Part shown: positions 1 to 8,854 of the stretch, piece by piece
How the letters are laid out: each line of letters begins with the position of its first letter
Numbering within the stretch: the first letter of the stretch is position 1
NCBI GenBank assembly: GCA_045601325.1
Contig: JAZRZI010000034.1
Location: forward strand, 1 to 39,511
Source of the DNA: JAZRZI01 sp045601325
GTDB lineage: Bacteria > Bacillota_I > Bacilli_A > RFN20 > CAG-826
Direction: 5' to 3'
DNA: 39,511 bases
Made by a program: the position numbers and the translations under genes
The notes under the pieces: generated by a model
Told to the model about the DNA's origin: nothing
Database searches by the model: none
Seen by the model: the letters and a program-made list of their open reading frames with translations, nothing else

Positions 1-18
1 TGTGATAAAATAAGGCAT
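1..18 (-). CDS. 5' end of a gene running off the left edge
   Basis: Only six codons (MPYFIT) lie inside the window. The call rests on context. On the minus strand a GGAGG at 31-27 sits 8 nt before an ATG at 18-16, and an extended -10 box (TGTTACAAT, 53-45) lies just upstream. The product cannot be named from six residues. Confidence 0.45.
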
Positions 19-44
19 ATACAGTACCTCCGTAGACAAGAGAT

Positions 45-53
45 ATTGTAACA
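45..53 (-). promoter_or_regulatory. Extended -10 promoter of the off-edge gene
   Basis: TGTTACAAT on the minus strand is a TGn-extended -10 box about 27 nt upstream of the ATG at 18, with GGAGG between. No clear -35 is needed or seen. Confidence 0.4.
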
Positions 54-88
54 AAAAGAGGCGATTTCTTTTGATTTCACCTCTTTTT
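53..88. terminator. Symmetric hairpin, possible bidirectional terminator
   Basis: AAAAAGAGG (53-61) pairs with CCTCTTTTT (80-88), with A and T runs on the two sides. It lies between the terminator of the lipoprotein gene and the promoter of the next minus-strand gene. It could be a second, back-up terminator. Confidence 0.4.
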
Positions 89-90
89 CA

Positions 91-140
91 CAAAAAAGAA
101 AAGGGGCTAAGTCACCTTATAGGTTTCTTAACAGCCCCTT
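91..140 (-). terminator. Terminator of the lipoprotein gene
   Basis: AAGGGGCT (101-108) pairs with AGCCCCTT (133-140). Inner pairing of TAAG with CTTA and ACCT with AGGT makes an almost fully paired 40-nt hairpin. On the minus strand it is followed by a T-rich run (rc of 91-100). Part of the hairpin (117-138) closely matches the left end of the transposon remnant at 33,177. Confidence 0.7.
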
Positions 141-151
141 ATTTAGTTAAT

Positions 152-1018
152 CTATTCAACTAGTGTGAAATTCTTCAAATTAGGTTTGTCTTCCTTACAG
201 TTGAATTTGATCTCAAAGAAGTTATCTCTTTTTACGGATGATGATCTTTCTTCACTAGTCACAATTTCTGTATAACTGAGAGAAAATTCAATAATGAAGT
301 AGTTATCTATTTGAATGGACGTGGAAACCTTTGAAATCATTGAAGGATTACCTTCATCTCCTTCAGAAATTTGGCCTTTATATTCAGAATGGAAGTTACC
401 ATCTTTTTGATTCGATTTGAAAATTGTGTCATTGCTATATCCTTCACAAATATAAGGAGCAGTTTCAGGATCATTAACTAATGCATCTTGATATTCAAGA
501 AGCTCTGGGTTAAAAGCGTTTGAGAACACCCCAAAGGTGAACTCTTCGATTGGAAATGCAATTTCTTCTTTTGGTGAGCAGTAATAATATCTATTTGTTT
601 CAGTTGTGTTGACACTTTCACTAGCGGTTATATAAGAATTGTTTTCAATATAATGCCACACCTGTGTCATTGACACAGATTTTTCAGTTTCTGTATTACC
701 GTTTTCTGTAGACACTGTTTCACGTGAAACAATAGTTTTCATAGAGAAAAAGTTATTGTCAAAATCAGCGTATAAAAATACTTCTGAAGACGATGAGCCT
801 TTGTAAGAATTTTCTCCAAGGGTTTCTGAAGATTTTGTTTTATTTACTGAGTGGATAGTAATCTTATTGAGTTCAGGTTCAAAATCATCGCTAGAAACAA
901 CATCAATGATGTCTTTAATGATTGGCACTGCAGTTTCTCTGGAGATTTTATGACCTTCAGTGCATCCAACAAGCGACGTAGTTAATAATAGAAATGTAGC
1001 AAGTTTCCTTTTCTTCAT
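152..1018 (-). CDS. Putative lipoprotein, function unknown
   Basis: 288 residues. The N-terminus is a lipoprotein signal: basic MKKRK, a hydrophobic stretch, then LVGC with the lipidated cysteine at residue 19. The mature protein should therefore be anchored on the outer face of the membrane. The rest is Ser/Thr/Glu-rich with alternating polar and hydrophobic residues, suggesting beta structure, and has no recognised catalytic motif. It is a single-gene unit: the terminator of the hydrolase gene lies 27-52 nt upstream and its own terminator follows. No Shine-Dalgarno precedes the ATG. A poor TTGCTT-N18-TTCAAT promoter would end 6 nt before the ATG, so the mRNA could be leaderless (inference). 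I do not recognise the family. Confidence 0.75.
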   Translation of the reverse strand: MKKRKLATFLLLTTSLVGCTEGHKISRETAVPIIKDIIDVVSSDDFEPELNKITIHSVNKTKSSETLGENSYKGSSSSEVFLYADFDNNFFSMKTIVSRETVSTENGNTETEKSVSMTQVWHYIENNSYITASESVNTTETNRYYYCSPKEEIAFPIEEFTFGVFSNAFNPELLEYQDALVNDPETAPYICEGYSNDTIFKSNQKDGNFHSEYKGQISEGDEGNPSMISKVSTSIQIDNYFIIEFSLSYTEIVTSEERSSSVKRDNFFEIKFNCKEDKPNLKNFTLVE

Positions 1019-1044
1019 ACTAATATTGAATATTATTTTCTATT

Positions 1045-1070
1045 AAAAAAGCAAGAAGTTTTCTTCTTGC
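1045..1070 (-). terminator. Terminator of the hydrolase gene
   Basis: GCAAGAAG (1051-1058), loop TTTT, CTTCTTGC (1063-1070). On the minus strand six T follow (1050-1045). It starts 2 nt after the hydrolase stop codon. Confidence 0.85.
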
Positions 1071-1071
1071 C

Positions 1072-1914
1072 TTAATAATCTTCGTTTTGATTAATGAAGT
1101 TTGCCATATTATCAATCCATCTCGCATTGGCTTTGATGGTATCGATATATTCTTGGCTTTCTCCATAATATACGTTTCTTCTAGCTACGGAAGAGCCATG
1201 AACTCCCCACTTATATAAATCTAGAACGCAAGGTATTCCACTAGCGTCCAAAGCTTCTTTTAACTTATAAGAGTTAACAGGTGGAACACATGTATCGCAA
1301 CTAGTTTCATAAATATATGTTCTAGGGAAGTCCTTTGTGATGTGTTTGACAATGTCAAAGAAATCAAGAAGTTCAGGTTTTTCCTTTTCACTAATCCAGT
1401 ACATAGAACCATAATGGGTTTCATCTTTATTCATAAGGATAACTGGATATCCAAGCAAACAACCATTAACTTTAATTTTCTCATTAGTAACACCTAAATA
1501 TTTAGCGAATTGAGGATCTTGATGATAACACGCAACAGACGCTGCTAAGTGACCACCAGCGGAGAAACCTAACACATAGATTTCATTAGGGTCAACATTG
1601 TATTTTTCAGCATTCTCTCTAACATAGGCAATGAGCGCAAATACTTGAATCATTGGATATGGGAATTCAATATCTTCTTTAACGGAGTATTCAATGGTGA
1701 AAGCATTCATATCGTGCGCTAATAATTCAAATGCTAATGGTTCGTTTTCTCTATGAGAACACCATTCATAACCACCACCGGGAATAACAATAACTGTTTT
1801 TCTTTTTACATCCTTACTATATTCATCATAATTTTTAGGACAAAACACTCTTACACGAGCAGATTTCTTAATCTCTTTTACTCTATCTTTTAAATCAAAT
1901 TCTTCATAAATCAT
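1072..1914 (-). CDS. Alpha/beta hydrolase (esterase/lipase-like, BD-FAE/acetyl-xylan-esterase type)
   Basis: 280 residues, probably a cytosolic carboxyl-ester hydrolase because there is no signal peptide. An oxyanion-hole motif PGGGY lies at 45-49. The nucleophile elbow GFSAGG places the catalytic serine at 118. Asp207 (CDTCVPP) and His239 (GVHG) are in the expected spacing for the triad. The pattern resembles hydrolases that remove acyl groups from sugars or small esters, but the substrate cannot be read from the sequence. It is monocistronic, with secG's terminator upstream and its own terminator downstream. An AGG-containing ribosome site (GCAGGTAAA) lies about 11 nt before the ATG, which is a little far. 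Confidence 0.85.
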   Translation of the reverse strand: MIYEEFDLKDRVKEIKKSARVRVFCPKNYDEYSKDVKRKTVIVIPGGGYEWCSHRENEPLAFELLAHDMNAFTIEYSVKEDIEFPYPMIQVFALIAYVRENAEKYNVDPNEIYVLGFSAGGHLAASVACYHQDPQFAKYLGVTNEKIKVNGCLLGYPVILMNKDETHYGSMYWISEKEKPELLDFFDIVKHITKDFPRTYIYETSCDTCVPPVNSYKLKEALDASGIPCVLDLYKWGVHGSSVARRNVYYGESQEYIDTIKANARWIDNMANFINQNEDY

Positions 1915-1964
1915 AATAGTTTTACCTGCCTAAATATTTAGTATATATTGTAAATTCTCTAATT

Positions 1965-1988
1965 AAAAAATGCCACATGTTGTGGCAT
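1965..1988 (-). terminator. Terminator of secG
   Basis: ATGCCACA (1970-1977), loop TGT, TGTGGCAT (1981-1988), followed on the minus strand by six T. It is a perfect 8-bp stem directly after secG. Confidence 0.88.
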
Positions 1989-2009
1989 CTTTCTAATATT
2001 TCTTTGCTA

Positions 2010-2237
2010 CTAAGCAATTTCAATCAAAATAGCGATAAGGAAGAAAATAATTGAACAAATTAATGTGAGGATAGAAACGACTTTTTCAGCACCTCTTTCT
2101 TTTGTCTTAACGAAAACATTAAGGCCACCACCAGTAATAGCGCCAGAAGCACCTTCTGATTTACCACCTTGTAATAAGCAAAGCACGATTATGATGATTG
2201 CTACTACCACTAAAATCCAGTCATACCATTGTAACAT
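2010..2237 (-). CDS. secG: Protein translocase subunit SecG
   Basis: 75 residues, the normal SecG length. There are two membrane segments (about 7-24 and 53-74) joined by a Gly/Ser-rich cytoplasmic loop with LLQGGKSEGASGAITGGG, the family signature. SecG is the small accessory subunit of the SecYEG channel and assists SecA-driven export. The gene stands alone with its own promoter (TTGAAA-N15-TATAAT) and terminator. AAAGGAAG lies before the ATG. secA lies about 4 kb away on the same strand but in a different transcription unit. Confidence 0.93.
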   Translation of the reverse strand: MLQWYDWILVVVAIIIIVLCLLQGGKSEGASGAITGGGLNVFVKTKERGAEKVVSILTLICSIIFFLIAILIEIA

Positions 2238-2270
2238 AGAGATTCTTCCTTTCTCAGATTGCTTACTAAT

Positions 2271-2297
2271 ATTATATTAAAGTAAGTAATATTTCAA
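2271..2297 (-). promoter_or_regulatory. Promoter of secG
   Basis: On the minus strand TTGAAA (2297-2292), 15-bp spacer, TATAAT (2276-2271). The spacer is short but both boxes are close to consensus. The ribosome site AAAGGAAG and ATG follow within 35 nt. Confidence 0.5.
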
Positions 2298-2305
2298 TTT
2301 TTTTA

Positions 2306-2323
2306 TATTTTTTGCAAAAAATA
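2306..2323. repeat. Perfect 18-bp palindrome after uvrB
   Basis: TATTTTTTGCAAAAAATA is fully self-complementary and starts 1 nt after the uvrB stop codon. It is AT-rich without a loop, so it is a weak terminator candidate at best. A protein-binding site is equally possible. Confidence 0.35.
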
Positions 2324-2324
2324 C

Positions 2325-4304
2325 TTATTGTTGGGCTTTCAATTCTAAGATTATATCTCTTAGTTCCGCTGCCCTTTCAAACTCAAAATCATGAGCGGCT
2401 TGTTTCATTTCTTTTTCAAGTTCTTTTATCTTATTAGCAATTTCGCTTCTTGATGCATTCTTAGTGGATTTAATTAAATCACCAATCTCATCATCACTGT
2501 TATGAATAGGCGCTCTAATTTCCTTAATGATTGTTTTTGGAACAATACCATATTCTTGATTGTATCTATCTTGTATCTCACGACGTCTAGCAGTTTCTTC
2601 AATACAAGCTTTCATAGAATCAGTCATATGATCAGCGTACATGAGAACTAAACCATTTGAGTTTCTAGCTGCTCTACCAGTGACCTGAATTAATGATCTA
2701 GTGCTTCTTAAAAATCCTTCTTTATCAGCGTCTAATATACAAATTAGAGATACCTCAGGTATATCTAAACCTTCTCTTAATAAATTGATTCCAATCAATA
2801 CATCATATTTGCCTTTTCTTAATTGATAAATGATTTCACTTCTCTCTAAAGTCTTAGTTTCATGATGCAAATAAACAACCTTTATGCCTCTATCTTTTAA
2901 GTAAGAAGTGAGATCTTCCGCCATTCGGATGGTAAGAGTAACAATCATGGTTCTTTCACCGCGTTCATTTCTCTTTTTAATCTCATATAGCAAGTCATCA
3001 ATTTGACCAGTTGTTGGTCTAACTTCAATAACAGGATCTAATAAACCAGTAGGTCTAATGATTTGTTCTACTACTGGACCATCAGTTTTATTTAATTCAT
3101 AATCTCCAGGTGTTGCGGATGTACAAATAACAGTAGGTAATAGCTTTTCAAATTCATCGAAATTCAAAGGTCTATTATCTAATGCAGAAGGTAATCTAAA
3201 TCCATACTCCACTAATGTTTCTTTTCTAGATCTATCACCTAAATACATGCCTCTAACCTGTGGGAATGAAACGTGTGATTCATCCACAAACATTAAAAAG
3301 TCTTCAGGGAAGTAATCTAATAAGCAGAAAGGTCTTTCTCCTGGCTTACGTTTATCTATATGTCTAGAGTAATTTTCAATACCAGGACACATACCAAATT
3401 CAAGCATTGATTCCATATCTTGATTGGTTCTCATCTCTAATCTTTCGGCTTCTAAAAATTTACCATTTTCCTTAAACCAATTGAGCCTTTCTTGAAGCTC
3501 GGTTTTAATAGTTTCACAAGCTTCTTTTATGCGCTCTCTAGTGGAAGCGTGGTCATAAGCCGGGAAGATTGGATAGGTGTGATAGGTGTGTTTTACTTCA
3601 CCTGTTAACAAATCAACTTCCTTGATTGATTCAACTTCATCACCAAATGTGTCCACTCTAATCACTGAGTTCTTTTCAAAATTAGCAGGAACAACTTCAA
3701 TGACATCGCCTCTCACTCTAAAAGTTCCAGGAGCGGCATCTAAGTTATTTCTTTTATATTGAGCGTCCACTAATTTCTTAAAAAATACATTTCTATCTAT
3801 TTCTTCACCCACACGAATGTTGAAAACAAGATTTCGATATTCATCTGGGTCGGTCAAACCATAAATAGATGCTACTGAAGCAACAATAATTGTGTCTTTT
3901 CTTTCTAAAATAGAGTTAATCGCTGAAGTTCTAAGCATTTCAATCTCTTCATTCATCACTGCATTCTTATCGATATAAGTATCACTTTTTGGAATATATG
4001 CTTCAGGTTGATAGAAATCAAAGTTAGATACAAAGTATTCCACTCTGTTATTAGGGAATAACTCTTGGAATTCACTATATAATTGACCCACTAAGGTTTT
4101 GTTGTGGACTAAAACTAAGGTTGGTTTTTGGACCTTTTCAATAATATTAGCCATAGTAAAAGTCTTGCCTGTGCCGGTCGCACCTAGAAGTACTTGAAAC
4201 TTCTTTCCTTCTTCGATACCTTTAACAAGTTTTGCGATTGCTTCAGGTTGATCGCCAGTAGGCTTAAACTTAGAAACTATTTGAAATTTATGGTCAAAAT
4301 CCAT
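2325..4304 (-). CDS. uvrB: UvrABC excinuclease subunit B
   Basis: 659 residues, full length. UvrB verifies DNA damage and recruits UvrC during nucleotide excision repair. Walker A is GATGTGKT (41-48). The damage-inserting beta-hairpin region around residues 90-100 has the YQPEAYIP motif. DESHVSFPQVRGMY and the helicase motifs GINLLREGLDIPEVSL and QVTGRAARN follow. The C-terminal UVR coiled-coil (ELEKEMKQAAHDFEFERAAELRD) that binds UvrC is present. It is the last gene of the comFA-comFC-secA-prfB-yitT-uvrB string. Its ATG follows the yitT stop directly (TAAATG), with AAGGG inside the end of yitT. uvrA is not in the window. Confidence 0.97.
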   Translation of the reverse strand: MDFDHKFQIVSKFKPTGDQPEAIAKLVKGIEEGKKFQVLLGATGTGKTFTMANIIEKVQKPTLVLVHNKTLVGQLYSEFQELFPNNRVEYFVSNFDFYQPEAYIPKSDTYIDKNAVMNEEIEMLRTSAINSILERKDTIIVASVASIYGLTDPDEYRNLVFNIRVGEEIDRNVFFKKLVDAQYKRNNLDAAPGTFRVRGDVIEVVPANFEKNSVIRVDTFGDEVESIKEVDLLTGEVKHTYHTYPIFPAYDHASTRERIKEACETIKTELQERLNWFKENGKFLEAERLEMRTNQDMESMLEFGMCPGIENYSRHIDKRKPGERPFCLLDYFPEDFLMFVDESHVSFPQVRGMYLGDRSRKETLVEYGFRLPSALDNRPLNFDEFEKLLPTVICTSATPGDYELNKTDGPVVEQIIRPTGLLDPVIEVRPTTGQIDDLLYEIKKRNERGERTMIVTLTIRMAEDLTSYLKDRGIKVVYLHHETKTLERSEIIYQLRKGKYDVLIGINLLREGLDIPEVSLICILDADKEGFLRSTRSLIQVTGRAARNSNGLVLMYADHMTDSMKACIEETARRREIQDRYNQEYGIVPKTIIKEIRAPIHNSDDEIGDLIKSTKNASRSEIANKIKELEKEMKQAAHDFEFERAAELRDIILELKAQQ

Positions 4305-5252
4305 TTATTTTCCCTTTGTTTTCTTATTTTTGTGGTTATTAAAACCTTCACCATAGACAGCACTTGTGACTGTGTAAGTAACGAATGCTTTAGGGTCCAC
4401 TTTAGCGACATTGTCTTTTAAATCATTGAGTTGAGTCTTATCGATTACTAGTCTAAGAATTATTCTATCTTCGCCTTTATAACCACCTTTAACCGGGATG
4501 ATAGTTGCGCCTCTACCAAGGACATCTTGTGTGAATCTAGAAATCTCTTCCCACTTATCAGAAATTACATCAACTTGATAACAGTTTCTAAATCCAACAT
4601 ATATTGTTTCAATCAACAAAGCGGAAATAAAAGCACTTAAAATACCACATAGGAGTTCAGGAATAAAATCAAAACCCATGAATATCATTCCTAACAAAAT
4701 GATTGTGGCATCCACCATAAAACTAGCTAAAGAGGATTTAATTCTTGCAAATTTATCTAAGATAACAACTATGACATCCACACCACCTGTAGAACCACCA
4801 CCAACGAATGTAATAGCAACACCTGCGCCAACACAGACACCACCAAAAACACCGCACAATAATAAGTTACCTATATCACTACCAGCGCATTCTGCAGAAA
4901 TGCGTTGAACAAAATCAGAAACACCTGGTAAATATGAATATGTCCAGTTTGCTAGAGGTAATGAAATAGTTGCTACTAAGGTTGTCAAAGCAAAATGTTT
5001 ACCTAATACAAATAAACCTACAAGCCAAAACACTATAGTTAAAGAAGAAGTAACAATGTTATAGATTAAAAGTTTAGCATTTTCATCACTAGTAAGAAGC
5101 TCAAAAATTAAGCCAATACCATGACAACCACCAGAGTTAATTGAGTTAGGTTCGAGGAAGACAATGCTTCCAAAAGAAACAATAAAAGATCCAACAATTA
5201 CTATCAATATTCTCAACAAAACAGCTAATTTTGGGTTATTTTTTGCTAGCAT
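4305..5252 (-). CDS. YitT-family membrane protein (DUF161/DUF2179)
   Basis: 315 residues from the chosen start. The N-terminal part has about six hydrophobic segments with the family's Gly-rich signature (GGGSTGGVDVIVVIL). The C-terminal 80 or so residues (VDVISDKWEEISRF through FVTYTVTSAVYGEGF) match the soluble DUF2179 domain. Function is unknown in the family, with transport or ligand sensing suspected. An in-frame upstream ATG at 5294 exists, but ATG 5252 has GGAGG at ideal distance (GGAGGCCAAAGAAAATG). That start overlaps the prfB end by 17 nt, so the two are translationally coupled. uvrB follows without a gap. Confidence 0.88.
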   Translation of the reverse strand: MLAKNNPKLAVLLRILIVIVGSFIVSFGSIVFLEPNSINSGGCHGIGLIFELLTSDENAKLLIYNIVTSSLTIVFWLVGLFVLGKHFALTTLVATISLPLANWTYSYLPGVSDFVQRISAECAGSDIGNLLLCGVFGGVCVGAGVAITFVGGGSTGGVDVIVVILDKFARIKSSLASFMVDATIILLGMIFMGFDFIPELLCGILSAFISALLIETIYVGFRNCYQVDVISDKWEEISRFTQDVLGRGATIIPVKGGYKGEDRIILRLVIDKTQLNDLKDNVAKVDPKAFVTYTVTSAVYGEGFNNHKNKKTKGK

Positions 5253-6349
5253 TTTCTTTGGCCTCCATTTGTAAATATGCATATATGAATCCATCGATAT
5301 CGCCGTTCATAACATTAACGACATCACTTTGTTCATAACTGGTTCTATTGTCTTTAACTAGGGTATAAGGACAGAAAACATAAGAACGTATTTGGCTGCC
5401 CCATTCAATATTCATTTTCTCACCTACAATTGAGTTAAGTTTGTTTTGTCTTTTCTCTAATTCAAGTAAGTATAATTTACTCTTTAACATACTCATAGCG
5501 GTCTCTTTATTTAAGAGCTGACTACGTTCAATTTGGCATGACACAACTATCCCTGTAGGCAAGTGAGTTATTCTTACAGCAGTCTCGACTTTGTTGACGT
5601 TTTGTCCGCCTGCACCACCTGATCTATAAGTATCAATCTTTAACTCATTATCAGGAATTTGTATATCAATTGAATCGTTTTTAAATTCAGGTAAAACGTT
5701 TACTGACGCGAAAGAAGTATGTCTTCTCTTATTTGCGTCGAATGGCGAAATTCTCACCAATCTATGAACGCCTTTTTCGCTCTTTAATAAACCATAAGCA
5801 TTTTTACCTGATATTTTAATTGTGACTGTCTTTAATCCAGCTTCATCGCCCGGTTCGTAATAAACTATGGACATTTTAAACTTATGGTTCTGAGCGTACA
5901 TTACATACATTCGATAAAGCATATCCGCCCAGTCTTGAGCTTCCGTGCCACCTGCACCTGGATGTATTTCAATAATCGCATTTAAATTATCAAATTCCCC
6001 AGTAAATAAAATATCCATTTCAAACTCTTTTGTGTCAGCTTCTAAAGACAATAATGATTCTTCAATTTGGTCGTAAATTGATTCATCTTCCAAGTCTAAA
6101 AGTTCCACCAAATCGTTGGAGTTTGATAGTAAATTTCGATATGTTGTAACAATTTCTTTGCAATAATTTAAACGAGAAATGATTTCTCTAGCTTCATTTG
6201 GTTTTTTCCAGAAATCTTCTTGCTCACTAAGGCTAGTTAGTTGTTCAATTTCTAAATCTAAAGAAGTGAGGTCAAAGAGAAGACCCGAGTTGACGGATTC
6301 TCTCGTCAACAGCACTAAGTCCTTGTTTTAAAGTAACTAAGTCTTTCAT
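5236..6349 (-). CDS. prfB: Peptide chain release factor 2 (programmed +1 frameshift)
   Basis: RF2 releases the peptide at UGA and UAA. Translation starts at ATG 6349, immediately after the secA stop (TAAATG). It reads 25 codons (MKDLVTLKQGLSAVDERIRQ then LGSSL) to an in-frame TGA at 6274-6272 inside CTTTGAC, the classic RF2 autoregulatory frameshift site. A +1 shift continues as DLTSLDLEIEQL to the stop at 5236, giving about 370 residues. The RF2 codon-recognition tripeptide SPF is at about 201-203 and the catalytic GGQ at about 247-249 in GAGGQNVNK. A CDS taken only from the downstream frame would start near 6315 and miss the true N-terminus. The stop-codon readout makes expression respond to the amount of RF2. 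Confidence 0.95.
6271..6288 (-). promoter_or_regulatory. prfB: RF2 programmed frameshift site
   Basis: On the minus strand the sequence reads CTCGGGTCTTCTCTTTGAC around codons 21-26. CTT TGA C is invariant in this family. The Shine-Dalgarno-like GGG lies 6 nt before CTT, three more than in the textbook E. coli site, so stimulation may be weaker. Confidence 0.9.
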
Positions 6350-8743
6350 TTATTTGTTCTCGTCTTTTGCTTCTGGGTGTTGTTCATCAACAACTTCAGG
6401 AGCTGGTTCTTCTACTGGCTTCTTTTCAAACTTAACATTAAGTAAGTTTAAAACCGCATCAACTGATGCTAATTCAAGAGCTTCTCTAAACATTCTATAA
6501 CCATCGTTAACGTAATCTTGTAATGGGTTTATGTTAGCGTAGCTTCTAAGACCGATGGCTTCTCTTAATCTTGCCATCGCATCAATATGCTTTGTCCAGT
6601 TTTGGTCAATACAGTGAAGAATGATTGATCTTTCAACCTTTTCTTTGATCTCTTCAGGCCATTCTTCTTTAACTTGTTTATATCTAATATGTAATACTTC
6701 GCCTAAGTCTGGTCCACAGTCTTCAGCAGGGAATTCTTCGTATGCTGATTTCTTAATGGAACCTGTTGGTAAAAATCTAGGTTCAACTTGTTTGACTAAT
6801 AAGTCACCAGAGACTAAATCATCAGTTGCACCGACAGGAATAGATTTCTTAGTTAAGAAATTACCAGTAGTTAAGAATACTTCATCAACGATATCTTCAA
6901 TGTTTCTACCATCGATGATTCTATCACGCTTATCATAAACAATTTGTCTTTGCTTGCTTAAAACATCATCGTAATCAAGCAAGTTCTTACGTGTATCAAA
7001 GTTCATACCTTCAATTTTCTTTTGAGCGGAAGTAATAAGGTTAGTAACCATCTTCATTTCAAGAGCTTCGTCACCAAAGTTCTTCTGAATCAAGTCTCTA
7101 TATTTATCAGATGCAAAACGGAGTAATAATTCATCATCGAAAGAAACATAGAATCTTGAGAAGCCAGGGTCGCCTTGACGTCCAGAACGACCACGTAATT
7201 GGTTATCAATACGTCTAGATTCATGTCTTTCTGTGCCGAAAACACACAAACCTCCCAACGCTCTTACTTCATCGTTAATCTTAATATCAGTACCACGGCC
7301 TGCCATGTTAGTTGCAAGGGTTATGTGGCCTTTTTCACCAGCGTGAGCAATAATTTCAGCTTCACGTGCATGGTTTTTAGCATTCAACATTTCATGTGGT
7401 AATCCTGCTGCTGTTAATAATGCGGAAATTTCCTCAGAAGATTCAACTGAGACAGTACCAATTAAGATAGGTTGACCTTTCTCGTGTCTTTCTTTTACTT
7501 CCTTAACTAACGCTGCGAGTTTTGGTCCCTTATGAGCGTACACATAATCTAACGCATCAACACGTTGTATAGGTCTATTTGTAGGGACAGGCATGACACG
7601 CATGTTGTAAATCTTACGGAATTCTTCTTCTTCGGTTTTTGCAGTACCAGTCATACCGGATACTTTCTTATATAAACGGAAGAAGTTTTGATATGTAATA
7701 GTCGCCATTGTAACTGTTTCTTGTTTAATAGTGACATTTTCTTTTGCTTGAACAGCTTGATGTAAACCATCACTCCATTCACGACCTGGAAGGACACGGC
7801 CAGTGAATTGGTCAATGATTTGAACTTGGCCTTCACCATCGACTAAATAGTCAACATCTCTAGCCATAATGTAGTTCGCTCTAAGAGCGTTATTGATTCT
7901 ATGAACTAAATCTGCAAATTCAGGATCGTATAAGTTCTTAATGCCAAACATTCTTTCAGCTTTCGTGTTGCCTTCTTCAGTTAAGTTAACTGTCTTTTCT
8001 TTAACATCAATAACATAATCTTTATCTTTCTTTAATGCTTTACAGAATCTATCTGCAACAGTGTATTGAGATGCTGATGTTTTTGCGCCACCAGAAATGA
8101 TTAAAGGAGTACGAGATTCATCGATTAAAATGGAGTCAGCTTCGTCAACGATACAGAAGTTTAAACCACGTAAAACTCGGTGTTCCATATCTGTTGCCAT
8201 ATTATCTCTTAAATAGTCAAAACCTAATTCAGAGTTGGTTGTATATGTAATATCGCACAAATATGCTTCACGTTTTTCTTGAGTTGTTTTGCTTCTAGCG
8301 TTAACACCAACTGTTAAACCTAAGAATCTATAAACTTGACCCATCCAATCTGCGTCACGAGCGGATAAGTATTCGTTAACTGTAACAACGTGAACACCCT
8401 TCCCCTCTAAAGCGTTTAGATAAACCGCCATAGTAGCAGTTAAGGTTTTACCTTCACCAGTTCTAAGCTCAGCAACATCACCTTGATGTAATACTAATGA
8501 ACCAATAACTTGAACCTTATAAGGGAATTCACCCAATGTTCTTTTTGCAGCTTCTCTACAAACCGCAAAGGCTTCGATCTTAATATCCTCAAGTGTTTTA
8601 CCTTCTTTTAACAATTCTCTAAAGTAAGGGGTCTTGGCTCTCAAATCTTCATCGCTTAAAGCCGCCATTTGTTGCTCTAATTCAAATACCTTATTAGCTT
8701 CTTTTGTGTACTTTTTAAGAGCTCTCTTATCGAAAAATCCCAT
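6350..8743 (-). CDS. secA: Preprotein translocase ATPase SecA
   Basis: 797 residues from MGFFDKRALKKY, the standard SecA N-terminus. An in-frame start at 8815 would add 24 residues unlike the family. SecA is the cytosolic motor that pushes preproteins through SecYEG. Walker A is RTGEGKTLT, Walker B/DEAD is DEADSILIDESRTPLI, and motifs TNMAGRGTDIKI and QLRGRSGRQGD are present. The preprotein-crosslinking, scaffold and wing regions follow. The C-terminus ends in an acidic/proline tail and lacks the Cys-rich zinc-binding tail seen in many SecA proteins. It sits between comFC and prfB, with prfB's ATG touching its stop codon. Confidence 0.97.
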   Translation of the reverse strand: MGFFDKRALKKYTKEANKVFELEQQMAALSDEDLRAKTPYFRELLKEGKTLEDIKIEAFAVCREAAKRTLGEFPYKVQVIGSLVLHQGDVAELRTGEGKTLTATMAVYLNALEGKGVHVVTVNEYLSARDADWMGQVYRFLGLTVGVNARSKTTQEKREAYLCDITYTTNSELGFDYLRDNMATDMEHRVLRGLNFCIVDEADSILIDESRTPLIISGGAKTSASQYTVADRFCKALKKDKDYVIDVKEKTVNLTEEGNTKAERMFGIKNLYDPEFADLVHRINNALRANYIMARDVDYLVDGEGQVQIIDQFTGRVLPGREWSDGLHQAVQAKENVTIKQETVTMATITYQNFFRLYKKVSGMTGTAKTEEEEFRKIYNMRVMPVPTNRPIQRVDALDYVYAHKGPKLAALVKEVKERHEKGQPILIGTVSVESSEEISALLTAAGLPHEMLNAKNHAREAEIIAHAGEKGHITLATNMAGRGTDIKINDEVRALGGLCVFGTERHESRRIDNQLRGRSGRQGDPGFSRFYVSFDDELLLRFASDKYRDLIQKNFGDEALEMKMVTNLITSAQKKIEGMNFDTRKNLLDYDDVLSKQRQIVYDKRDRIIDGRNIEDIVDEVFLTTGNFLTKKSIPVGATDDLVSGDLLVKQVEPRFLPTGSIKKSAYEEFPAEDCGPDLGEVLHIRYKQVKEEWPEEIKEKVERSIILHCIDQNWTKHIDAMARLREAIGLRSYANINPLQDYVNDGYRMFREALELASVDAVLNLLNVKFEKKPVEEPAPEVVDEQHPEAKDENK

Positions 8744-8767
8744 ATCATTCACCAACACATAACGTGC

Positions 8768-8814
8768 CTTTCTTAATAATAAGAATGTCAAACATTCGCT
8801 TGAATATGATAGCA
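8768..8814 (-). promoter_or_regulatory. Possible secA promoter and structured leader
   Basis: On the minus strand TGCTATCAT (8814-8806) is an extended -10 box. The leader of about 55 nt then contains two small hairpins: GAATGT/ACATTC around a TTG loop, and TTCTT/AAGAA. They lie upstream of a GGTGA ribosome site and ATG 8743. Whether secA has its own promoter inside the cluster is inference. Confidence 0.35.
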
Positions 8815-8831
8815 AACAAAGTCTTCTTAGT

Positions 8832-8854
8832 CTATAAGTAATTAATTACTATAG
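8832..8854. repeat. Intercistronic palindrome between comFC and secA
   Basis: AGTAATTAATTACT is a perfect 14-bp palindrome flanked by CTATA and ATAG, and it includes the comFC stop codon. No T run follows on the minus strand, so it is not a standard terminator. It may be an mRNA stem between cistrons. Confidence 0.35.

Noticed and set aside
6621..7839. Open frames opposite or out of frame to secA
   Set aside because: They lie wholly inside a well-conserved secA, lack ribosome sites and have no family features.
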